From positions 1-19,249 of the forward strand of contig JALLAZ010000221.1 of NCBI GenBank assembly GCA_036939755.1: 19,249 bases of DNA, read 5' to 3'. Under the pieces are notes generated by a model. It ran no database searches. It worked only from the letters and a program-made list of their open reading frames with translations, and had not been told where the DNA came from. Positions 9,701 to 19,249 of this stretch are shown here, piece after piece (position 1 is the stretch's first letter; each line of letters opens with the position of its first letter). The DNA comes from Stephanodiscus triporus (taxonomy: Eukaryota > Bacillariophyta > Thalassiosirophyceae > Thalassiosirales > Thalassiosiraceae). The translations under genes and the position numbers were made by a program.

Positions 9701-12700
9701 GCCGTCCTTCTTCATGAACCAAAAAACGGCGGCACATAATACCATCAGCAACAAAGCTTGACTTCAAGTGCTTCGTTTCGATGGTACCTCGCTCAGCTTC
9801 AAATAGTCTCAATGATTCTTCGGGAATGAATTCGTAAGTTGCATACGTTGGATTTACTTGATAAAAGTTGTCTGCATCATGTGAAGGATTGCTGTTAGAA
9901 GATAGCGAAGTATACGGGATAACAGTACTGTCACCAGAATACTTCTTGCCACTATTGCTAACGTCCAAAATCATTCGCCGAGTAAGGCAAGGGTTGAGCT
10001 TCGATGACGCTGATGGAACATCATCACACCGTCCGCTCGAAATTTCGTCCTCAGAACATGGTAAAACAAGAGAATACACTCTTCTTCGCAATCCAAGAGA
10101 AGGCACATCATCTTCATATGCACAACGAGTCGATGTCAGATCAGTGCCAGAGCATATTAGCGATAGGAAAATTTGGCCCTTATCATCGCGTAAGCAAAGC
10201 TGTGTGGACGAGCTCGGCATGCCCGACGAAATCAGTGACGGGAAGTCATCGTCGAGGTCGAAAGCTGGCATTGGACATGAAATCCGAGTTTTGCTTATAT
10301 ATGTGCCGGTTTTTGTCACTGATTCACTCAGACTCGACGTTTCATCTTGACAGTGCTTTGGATCGGTCATCACAATCCCGCCAGCTGTCATCCAGCTTGA
10401 GCTAACGCAAAATCTATATCGACACGTAAGGGTGGAAGAATTTTCGAAGTTGCGTCCAATAACAGTGAAGGTCTTGTTAATTGATTTGGCAGAGCTCTCT
10501 TCAGAGAATATTCCATAGGATGGACAGCTTCTAAATACTTCTACTGTGTCATTCGTCCAAGTCACTACATCTGACGAGTCTCCGTTGAAAGGAAGAATCT
10601 TTTTCACCACAAGAGTTTCGACTGAATCCTCTTGAACAGTAGGATAGTATGAGAGCCCATCAAAAGGATTAGTCTCACTAGAAGACTTTTTGTCGCATAT
10701 GGCCACTAAGTTGGGACTGCAGAAGTCCATGTCCTTCGCCCCAGCAAGAGAGGTAGTCTGCCGTGGACAGCGTGTGATGAGGGGATCTGGTTTAGGTGTT
10801 CCAGATGCGCAATAGTGACTCTTGCCACATTTATCTTTTGCGTTGAGTTTGCTCGGTGTGCCCCTTTCGCAAAAGCTACCGCTTGAGCAATGATTTAAGT
10901 ATTGATTCAGCGTGGCAGTTTCATTTTCGCAGTAGAACCCGCTTGGACATTGAGTCATGAGTTGTGCAGACCTATCTGTCAGGTATCCGCACACTTTCCC
11001 CTCGCCGCAGGCATCGGATTGCTTCAAGTCAGTCATACCTTGCCGCCCGCATACTCGACCTTCAGCGCATGGGAGACATTGACTGATGTCTGTTAAGCCA
11101 CTATCAAACGAAAACGTTCGTTCTGGACAAGATTTGCAAGAAATAGATTGAATGGAGTCTGCTTTGGATCGATATGTTCCCGCAGGACAAATGCGAGGCA
11201 CGTAGGTGCCGTAACTGAGACAGGAACTTCCCGCTGGACAGGGAGAACAACTGATTTGTCCTGGTCGTGGGGAAAAGGTGCCAGGGAGACATAGACTTCC
11301 AACAATGGCACCTCCATCTTCACCGGCAAATGACCCGTGTGGTGTTTGAATTGGATGCGGACTGCTTTCAGGACAGTAATGACCAGGATAGCACTTGCCA
11401 CCTCCGAAAGGAGTAGAAGAATTGGATGGGCAAAAGTGTCCTTCCAAGCAAGGCTGGGGGGCCAATGCGCCCATTTCAAAGCTTGGCAACCAGCTAGAGG
11501 TGGAGTTATGAGAAACTCCCCCGAGACAAAAGCTGCCAGCTGGACATGGCTTGGGCGGTACTCCAAAGCGGCTATTCGGATTATCTGTGGTTGTGCCTTC
11601 GTAACAAACAAAGCCACTTGGGCAACGCTTAGTCGGAATGGACAAACCCATTTCATCACATACCCAACCAGCTTGACAAGGCTGACATGACAACGAGCAA
11701 ATATCTTTGTCAGAGAGGATGATATGTCATTGAAAAACGCCCTTTACTTCGCTAAACTCACCACAGGTACTGCTCTTTCGAAGCCAGGGCACTGAAAGCC
11801 TATTTCGCACAACATGCAATTACTGTGGCCCGGCCTTGGGCTGTATGTCCCAGGAAAGCACGGCAGAGGAGAAACATTTCCTGCTCCGGGACAGTAATGG
11901 CCGGTTTCACACGGAATAGCTAGTACTTGAGTTGGACAGTAATACCCCGTTGGACAGGCTCCAGTGCCCTCGGGGGTCGCACTTCCCCTGTGTTGGATGA
12001 GCAAAGATGAGAATTCTCATTGAGGGTTGTGGTTGATACTTGCTGCCAGACTCACCTAGGACAAAAGTATCCATCAAAGCATGGCTGAGGAGTTGTGTAA
12101 TCGCCCTCACTATGCGTTGCCGATGAAACGCTTTCGCGGCAGAAATAACCCAACGGACAAGGGAATGGTTGCTCTGCTGTGACATTTGCGTTGATAGGAG
12201 GGTGAGATATCCTTCTCGCTCCAGTGGCTGGAGGCGTCCGATGTATGAAATCCCATGCACTATATGACACGACCCTCGTTAAAATCCCAGTATCTTCTTC
12301 GAGTTGCCAAGTTTTTGTGGTAGATAGCGACATTTGAGATGACACCTTAGTACCCTCCTTGCAGAAATGGCCAGAAACGCATTGAGAAGACGGCACCACG
12401 AGAGCCAAGCGGTCACATATCGATCCTGCTGGGCAGATGACTGGCTTCGATAAACCAAAAGAAGGGCAGATGAAGCCAATAGGACATTTTAGACATTCCC
12501 CTTGTCCATTTTGTGGCTGAAATGTACCAGGCTCGCAGAGTGTAATGTTGTGATTCATCGTTGTGCCGTTGGGGGCGCTCGGGAAATCAAGGGCATGAAC
12601 GAGGACTGAGTTTTCTTCAGAATACGTTGATATACGTAATTTATCCATCTCCTCATCAAACGGTTTTTGACAAGAGATAAGAGAATCTGTAATGACAAGT

Positions 12701-15700
12701 GCACTTGTCGTTAACCTCCCAAATCTGCAAGAAATAACTTCTAAAGCATCGAAGTTAGTCCCCCTTGCAAACGATATCGATCCGACCTGGGCTACATCCG
12801 AGGCCACAGAGTAGATAGATGATTCCGGAATGATGTGAAACTCCGAAGAAGAATCTCCATCAGTTGGAGCAAGCGCAAAAAGCGCGTATTGATCAATGAT
12901 GCGAAAGTGAAAGACTCCAGGGGGCTGTCGAGGTATGTCACAAATCATCGTCGATGTGTCAATTACTGTAGCTTGAATGTGCAACTTGCCAAAGGCGCAC
13001 ATCAACTGCAACATAGGACGAAACCCAGACCCCCTTACTGTGATCGTCGCTCCTTGACCAGAGTACCCAAAGGTAGGATTAAACGAAGTCACTCTGGGTT
13101 GGTCAACATATGCAAAGTACATCCACGACGAACCGATTTCGCCTTCAGATGCAAGCCTAACAGCCACATTGGCATTCATTTTCTCTCGATGTGGCGGACT
13201 CACACATGATACACTGTTAGTAGACAGGAATGTCGCGCTGACACTTAATTCGCCGAATACACACTTCAATCCAGTCGAATTCCTAAAGTTCCTCCCAACA
13301 ACTAATATCACGGCGCCACCATCAGGATAACCATAGCTTGGGACCAAAGCATAGACCTCGCTTTCTTGCGCATATGAAAACCAAATGGAGCTCTTGGCAA
13401 AGTTCTGACCACCATCAAGGCTGATTCTGACCTGAACGGCCTCTGGCACGTCTAATGGCGGAGAGAAACATGATATTTCATTTTGGCTCACGAGCTTTCC
13501 TGTCACAATCTCACTGAGTCCAAATTTGCAGCTGATGCTAGGTTCCATGCTATCAAACGATGAGGATGAGAAAGACCCAAACACACGAACATCCGTGCCG
13601 CCCTTGATCGAGCCGAATGCTGGAAATATCGACGAGATTGACACATCAGAAACAAAAGTGAAATTCATACCACTGCTCTGGTTGTCACCCGTTCGGCTGT
13701 TAACGACATTAAAAGATACCATTCCTGGCAAGTGTGAAGGAGTCCTACAATGAATTTCAGTCGCAGATATGAAATGGACATCTGGAACAAGAGTTTCTCC
13801 GAACTTGCACGACAATGCGTCTGTATTGAGGAAGCCTTCTCCATAAACTCGAACCCAGTCCCCACCATGTGATAAACCATGACTTGGTGAGGCGAAAGCA
13901 ACATGCGGTTGATCAATCTGTTCTGGTGCCTTTGGCAATGGTCTACCGTACATGATAAATAGTCCAGTTGCAATCACACCGTTTTCCATATCAAGATAAA
14001 TAGGGATATTGGAAAGTGGCATATCTTTTGCTAGAGGAGCCTCACAGATAACGCTGTTGTGCGTGACATTAAAAACAGGGTATGCTTTGTCGAGGTTCCC
14101 AAAGCGGCAAGCAGAAGCGTATATCAAGTTCTTTCCCGTGATTGTAATGTTCGTGCTCTCATTCAAATGCACCACACCCGGATGTACGTTTGACGCATCA
14201 GGGAGATACGTAAACAAATATTCCGGTGCACCGTCAATGTCAGTGTATTCCACTCCATTGTTCGTCACCTGCACAGTCACTCTAGAGTTGGTCAAATCAT
14301 TCTTTGCAGCATCTGGAGAAGTGCAAAGCATGGCCGTATCTGAGAGCCAGACAGCTTTGGGCGAAATCACATGGCCAAATATGCAACCAAAACCCTCTTC
14401 ATTACGAAATCCATGTCCTGAGATGATGACGTCCTCCCCTCCATCATTAAACCCAAACGTCGGGAACAAGGAAGTTGTTGAGGGCGAACGGTAATAAGTG
14501 AACAAGCTTCCTATAGAATCAAGATCCCTCGAGCCATTAATACCCAAGTGCACCATTACCGTTTTTGTTGGTAGGCTACTGACAATGGCGGGCGACAGGC
14601 ATTTCAATACATCTTCGTTCTCATGATAAGATGCTTGGACGATGTTGTCGTCAAAGTGGCAAGATATCTGGTCGGTTGGAAGATGATGCAATCCATGTGC
14701 TGAAAAAGTGACGACTGTCTCGCCATTGAAAGGGCCAGAATTGGGTCTCAATGTACCGACCAAAATTTGTTCAAAATAAACAAATGGTTCATCATTCGAT
14801 GCAAGCCAAATCTGACCGTGATTAGCATAAACGGAGACTGGCACCTCGGCAGTTCCATTGAATACCCGGGCATCATCTTGCAATGGTGGTGAAATACATA
14901 CTAGATCACCCGCTGGTGATTCATTAACAGGGACCAATGTAGAATTGCCGAACCCACACGATAGATAGTCTGAAGCGCGGGGCCAAGAGAGTGAATTGCC
15001 AAGAACCGTTACCAAAGTGCCCCCATTGATGCTACCAAACCTAGGATGAATGTTCTGTATTGAAGGATGAGGAAGATATTCAAACATCGCATGGCTGACG
15101 AGAGATAGTTTTGCACCGTCTTTGGTGCCAATATGAATGTCAACCTTCTTTGGACCTCGAGACCATTCCGGAAGAACACATCGAACTTCTCTTTCATCTA
15201 AAAACTCTGCGTCGACTGAGGTGCCTGCTCCGAACAAGCATTGGAGACCGTGCATGTTAGCAAAATTTATGCCAGATACTCGTACTATCGATCCACCACG
15301 AATGCTACCGATCGGGGGCTCAACTTTGGTCACTATTGCTGGCTCGTAGTAAGTAAATTCAGAAATCGAGTTGATTTGAAAAACGTTCATTCCGTCACTA
15401 ATTCGTAATGAAATTGGCGCAGATCTCCTCATGGTGTTGTTATTAGAAAAAGGAGGGACACTGCACAAAACTGAATCATCTCCCACTTGTAGAGCATTGA
15501 TAAACGTGATTGAGTCTCCAAATAAGCACGAAACGTCAGATGAACGAAAGGGCCCAAATTCTTCGATTGAAAGCGATACAACCGCTCCACCGATCGTCCA
15601 ACCAATGTTGGGGGAGATTGCTACCGCCTTCGGCTCGGAAAAATACGCGTATGAAATTGTGTTCTTCCCATCGGCTAAATAGTTTTCGCCATCAACAGAG

Positions 15701-18700
15701 ATGAACACATCCACAATACTGGGAGCATGAACTGGTGGTGCCACACACAAAGCTGAATTAGGCGATCGATATGATGCCTGCACTGATTGCTCGCCAAAGT
15801 GGCATGTGATCGTTCGATTATCGGGCAATGCTGTTGTGTGTAACAAAATTGTCGTATCACCATGACTAAGTCCAACTGTTGGCTCTATTGATTCTATCTG
15901 TGGCAGCGTGATCGACTCATAAACAAGCGTCTCATTAGATGTGAAGTCGACACCATTCATGGTGATGCTAAATGATGCTGAACCAATCTTCAGAGCTGGT
16001 GTGATGCAGCTTAGTAATGTTGGAGATATGTAAGTAGCATCAACGAGAATCGTCCCGAAACGGCACATGGTTGTAGTATCAACAAAGTTCCTCCCCAAAA
16101 CATGCACTATTTTCCCACCCAAATCTGATCCGAATGACGGCACAAGAGAAAACAAGTGAGGTCGTGCTCGAAACTTAAATAAAAGGCCAGTCGATGTGAA
16201 GTCTTGGCCATTGTGTGAAATTTCGACCAACGCATCGGCATCGTTTTCCGAAGCAGGGGAATTGCAACTGAGAATGGAGTCACTTTCGACCTTGGCAGGA
16301 ACTATTTCCATATTGTCGTCAAAAATAAAGCGGCAGTGAGTAATTCCCACGAATCTTGCTCCATACATCCACACAGATGTCCCGCCCTCGGGCGCCCCTA
16401 AAAAGGGCTGGAGCGAATCGACTGTAGGCGGATGAATATATTCAAAAGAGCTCGTTGCTAGCGTAATTTCACCAGACATCAATTTTAACGTAACATTTCC
16501 AAAGGTGTGTGAGGGAGATTTGCAGACAATACTATTTGCAGAAATGAGAGATGCAGGAACGGCTTCGGTTCCATAAAGACACATCAGATTTGACATGTAC
16601 TTCAAATTGCCTAACGTAAGTGCAACTTCAGTCCCTCCGTGAGTGTAACCGAGGGCTGGATACATCGAGATGAATTGAGTCCGCGCAGTTACTTCCATGG
16701 TGAATAATTGCCGCGCGGTGTCGGAACCACCGTTGTTGCTAATTCCTACGTATTCAACTCCATCACGTGTCAAGTTCAATTGTGGGGTCATACACCTCAA
16801 GGTATTCGCATCTATCCAACGCGCAGGCGACCAATACTGACCGCGCCTTCCAAAGCGACACTGTAAGTCAGAAGAATTGACGAAATTACTTCCCTGAACT
16901 AAAATGTCCACCTCTTGCCCCTCTTGAATTCTTAGAGGCGAGATAGATGAGATCAGAGCAGGACCAACAAAAGTAATTGACGCCTTGTCACTGCTGAAGT
17001 CGACCCCATTGAGTGATATTTTCACATCAGTTTCCCCTTCCTCTATCAATTCAGGCAAATTACACCTTACTTCAGAAGCACTGACATATTGAGCAACGGT
17101 TGCATAGTGCTGTCCAAAGAGGCAGGAGAGTGATGAAGTGTTGATGAATGATCTGCCAATGACAGAGATGTTGCTATGAGGATCCGTAACTGGAACGCGT
17201 GACGGAAGTATACGAATGAGTTCAACTTCATCATCAAACTTGAAAGTGCTCCGAGATGCCTCTGAAAATTCTGAAAATTCCACGCCATTCAATGAAACTG
17301 TCAACTGGACATCTTGGGATTGGTAAACTAGCGGCGACGAACATTCAATAGTGTCCAAGGATTTATACTTAGCCAGCACTGCTTTATTTCCAAACCGACA
17401 TGATAAGGTGGGCGCATTGAGGAATCCTGTTCCTCGAATAGTGACGACAGTCCCACCAGTAACAAACCCTCTCATTGGGTGGGCCTCCTCCAATGACAAT
17501 TCTCGGTGATATGCAAAGTACCGGGCTCCATCTACCACACCTGAGTTGTCTTCAAAGTGTAACGATACGGTGTTATTCATCGGATGCTGCGCTGCCGGCG
17601 TAGTGCACAAAATCTCCTTGTAAGATATCCATTCAGATGGTACTGATCCTGCACTGCCAAATGCACACCAAATGTTACTTTCTTGAAGAAAGTTAGTGCC
17701 GATCACTGTGATAACTGTGCCTCCATTGACCGAGCCCATTGTCGGATGAACTTTATGAATCGATGGCTTTGGCACGTACTTGATGGAAAGATGAGCAGCC
17801 GAAAAGTCCCACCCATTTGTCGATACTTCAACGAATGCTTCAATCTGCACGGTTGCTGAAGGATACAGTGGCACCCTACAATCAACGTGTCCATCGCCGA
17901 ATATAGAGCTCGCTCGTACAGTTTCATAATAATGACTCCCGCCAGCTTTAGACGGCAACGTAAAGCGACACCATGCATCCTCGGTTGTATTGAGATGGCT
18001 TCCAAAAACTGAAATGAGATCGCCACCATTAAAAAAGACATACTGGGGCGATAGTCTCGTCAAAGATGGCGCAGGCACATAAGAGAAACGCAGCGTATTT
18101 GCTGTAAAGTTAGACTTTGTCTCGGAGACGACTAAGTCTACATGAGTTTCATCCACGTCCGAGAGAATCGTGGGCGATGAGCACTCGATGGCATCCGTCG
18201 CAACGAATTGCCCAGAAACATGCAAATCTCCAAAATGACACAAGTAATGTACATTTGATCGGAAGTCACTGCCGTAGATCCGAACGATGGTCCCACCATG
18301 CTGCGGCCCGCTGCTCGGATCAGCAAATAAAATTGATGGAGCTTTGTAGTATTCAAAAATGACATCGTCAAGCGAAAGTTCGTTGTCGTTAGTGCGGACG
18401 GCAAAAGCCACAGTACCTGGAGGATGAGGTGGTGACCAGCACTGTATTGTTTGACCAGAAATGTAAACAATCCCATCCGAATATGATGACCCAAATTTGC
18501 AGCCGATTGGGTAAGATTTGTCAAAGTCAGTTCCAGTTACAGTCACAAGCGTGCCCCCCGTCAACGGCCCGCCACTTGGCTCTATTGACACACTCTTGAC
18601 ATTGGGGAGGTAGAAAAACCTAGTATCTGTATGTTCCAATAAGTCAACTCCATTCAAACTCACGGCAAAATAGACGCCTTCGTCTATCTTATGAGTTGGC

Positions 18701-19249
18701 GAAACACATGTCAACTTTTCCGTTGACAAAAGTGACGCAGGAACTGATTCATTTCCAAAGATACACACAGCTGCGTTAGAAGTAATTGATGTAAACATAT
18801 TTTCTCCTTTCACAGTGACCTCAGTTCCACCACTGACTGACCCTTGATTTGGAAAAATACTATGAATAAAGGCAGGAGGGGTGAACCGGAAGTGAGCCAC
18901 GGAAGGAGAAAAGTCTACTCCGTTCAAGGCTATCTGAATGCCAACGTCAATCAAGTGAGTAACTACTGGGCTGATATTTGGGCTCAAACACGAAAGTTCT
19001 GTCGAGGAGACGAAAGCGGCTCTAGAATAACCCAGATCACCAAATCGACATGTCAAGTCCTCTGCAAAGACAAATGATTTGCCAATAATAGAGATTTCTG
19101 TCCCGCCAAGGATGCTGCCACTTGAAGGACTAGCATATCGAACATCAACCTCTTTTTGGAACGAGAATTGCCAAAACGTTCGAAGCGTATCAACTCCGTT
19201 GAGAGTTACCCTCACTTTGTAGTTTCCCGGTTTCATGGCAGATGTCTCG
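5940..19249 (-). CDS. Giant IPT/TIG - GCC2/GCC3 - polytopic membrane protein, 5' partial
   Basis: Three exons (19249-12056, 11987-11762, 11681-5940) join in frame to give 4386 residues in the window, ending at TAG 5942-5940. The frame is open at the right edge in the middle of an IPT domain, so the start is missing and the Met at 19236 is internal. Order from the visible end: 24 full IPT/TIG repeats (to about residue 2237), cysteine-rich GCC2/GCC3 modules (2238-2802), a mostly unclassified ectodomain (2803-3622), about 9-11 membrane segments (3623-4125), and a cytosolic tail (4126-4386) with an acidic serine stretch and two CxxC pairs. Many N-x-S/T sites fit an extracellular N-terminal part. 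IPT repeats mediate adhesion or ligand binding in plexins, Met and fibrocystins; a surface or flagellar-membrane receptor/adhesin is inferred here. No kinase or protease domain is visible. Confidence 0.85.
6726..8234 (-). other. Polytopic membrane domain of the giant protein
   Basis: Hydrophobic segments appear at residues (window numbering) about 3623-3646, 3662-3692, 3738-3758, 3783-3801, 3812-3830, 3864-3876, 3952-3967, 3986-4005, 4067-4085 and 4095-4121. A weaker one at 3841-3856 may be re-entrant. A long amphipathic, tryptophan-rich loop (HGWKMHEYLEYCKVRF, REVWWKGLERS) separates the two C-terminal pairs and looks like the most conserved-type segment. I cannot assign a known channel or GPCR family from the sequence alone. 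Confidence 0.65.
8235..10694 (-). other. Unclassified membrane-proximal ectodomain with degenerate IPT unit
   Basis: About 820 residues lie between the cysteine-rich modules and the first membrane segment. The first part (about 10541-10266) resembles a further, degenerate IPT domain: TFTVIGRNFENSSTLTCRY followed later by TRISCPMP. The rest has scattered cysteines, mixed beta-strand character and aromatic-rich stretches (FDWRHLPNHLIYDEHYKVAV, EDWWRRGIPPLPHQDDVIVIG). No known domain could be named. Confidence 0.5.
11682..11761 (-). other. Intron 2 of the giant gene (80 bp, phase 0)
   Basis: The donor is CCTGTG|GTGAGT and the acceptor ATGTCAG|CCTTGT. Splicing joins ...ERAVPV to PCQAGWVC and restores a GCC module. 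Unspliced, the frame meets TAA after five codons. Confidence 0.85.
11988..12055 (-). other. Intron 1 of the giant gene (68 bp, phase 2)
   Basis: The donor is CCTAG|GTGAGT and the acceptor CAACACAG|GGGAAG. The arginine codon AG|G is split, and splicing joins GYFCPR to GSATPEGTGACP. Unspliced, the next codon after arginine is TGA, made by the donor itself. Confidence 0.88.
12538..19249 (-). repeat. Array of 24 full IPT/TIG repeats plus one partial
   Basis: Tandem units of 86-101 residues follow P..G...GGT.V.V.G..F...(C).FG.........I.C.SP........SLNG.DF.....F.Y. Counting from the Met at 19236, the partial unit ends at residue 30. Full units then begin at residues 31, 123, 214, 301, 391, 492, 581, 672, 762, 852, 938, 1027, 1113, 1203, 1301, 1392, 1492, 1586, 1682, 1778, 1866, 1960, 2048 and 2140. 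The array ends at 2233. Unit 5 has a roughly 10-residue insert. Units 8, 9, 19 and 24 lack the GGT turn. All 24 keep the C.FG-like cysteine and the second cysteine before the SP/P motif. No near-identical DNA copies were noticed, so the array is old. Confidence 0.9.

Larger units (their letters stand above)
10695..12537 (-). repeat. Cysteine-rich GCC2/GCC3 (ephrin-receptor-like) module array
   Basis: About 565 residues across all three exons carry a repeated CP(A/S/L)G..C pattern spaced 15-45 residues apart: CPIGFICPS, CPTGYYCP, CETGHYCPG, CPSGFVCYEG, CPAGSFCLGG, CYPGHYCPES and others. This is the pattern of the GCC2/GCC3 family, which forms extracellular stalks. A non-cysteine insert of about 50 residues lies near 12360-12205. 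The array begins immediately after the last IPT repeat with CEPGTFQPQNGQGEC. Confidence 0.8.

Noticed and set aside
11093..11659. A 188-codon minus-strand ORF inside the cysteine-rich region
   Set aside because: It is in a different frame from the GCC modules, which have clear family motifs and join correctly across both introns.
11744..12004. The 86-codon frame as a separate small gene
   Set aside because: Its ends coincide with consensus splice sites, and its sequence continues the GCC array; it is exon 2 of the giant gene.
19234..19236. The ATG at 19236 as the start of the giant gene
   Set aside because: The frame continues upstream without a stop to the window edge, and the Met lies inside the second half of an IPT domain.

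Overview
The window looks like nuclear DNA of a flagellated or centriole-bearing eukaryotic microbe. It uses the standard code: TGA and TAG both end long reading frames. It has two short (68 and 80 bp) spliceosomal introns with GTGAGT donors, very long intron-poor coding regions and no operons. A NUMOD3-type repeat gene together with a centriole gene makes a stramenopile plausible, for example a centric diatom or relative. That placement is an inference and could be wrong.

Layout, left to right. (1) Positions 2-421, + strand: the 3' part of a small basic protein built from tandem NUMOD3-like repeats, cut by the left edge. (2) Positions 422-832: intergenic between convergent genes, but a minus-strand open stretch at 539-745 without an ATG reads like real protein and may be an exon or gene remnant. 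(3) Positions 833-5611, minus strand: a complete single-exon gene of 1592 codons that I read as a C2CD3-like centriole/basal-body protein, with several C2-like segments and an IQ-like basic helix. (4) Positions 5612-5939: 328 bp holding the 3' flank of the upstream gene and a pyrimidine-rich promoter/leader for the C2CD3-like gene. (5) Positions 5940-19249, minus strand: one giant gene, open at the right edge, which I assemble from three exons (19249-12056, 11987-11762, 11681-5940). It encodes at least 4386 residues.

The giant protein has, in order: the tail of one IPT/TIG domain; 24 further IPT/TIG repeats of 86-101 residues, every one with a cysteine pair; about 565 residues of cysteine-rich GCC2/GCC3 (ephrin-receptor-like) modules, interrupted by both introns; about 820 residues of mostly unclassified ectodomain that starts with one more degenerate IPT-like unit; about 9-11 membrane segments; and a cytosolic tail with an acidic-serine stretch and a CxxC...CxxC pair. 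It is most simply a cell-surface or flagellar-surface receptor/adhesin.

The two large genes lie head to tail on the same strand. A giant IPT-repeat membrane protein beside a centriole gene recalls the IPT-rich fibrocystin family of animal cilia, but a shared flagellar role is only a hypothesis. The most novel items are this giant receptor with its unassigned membrane-proximal ectodomain, and the hidden ORF at 539-745.
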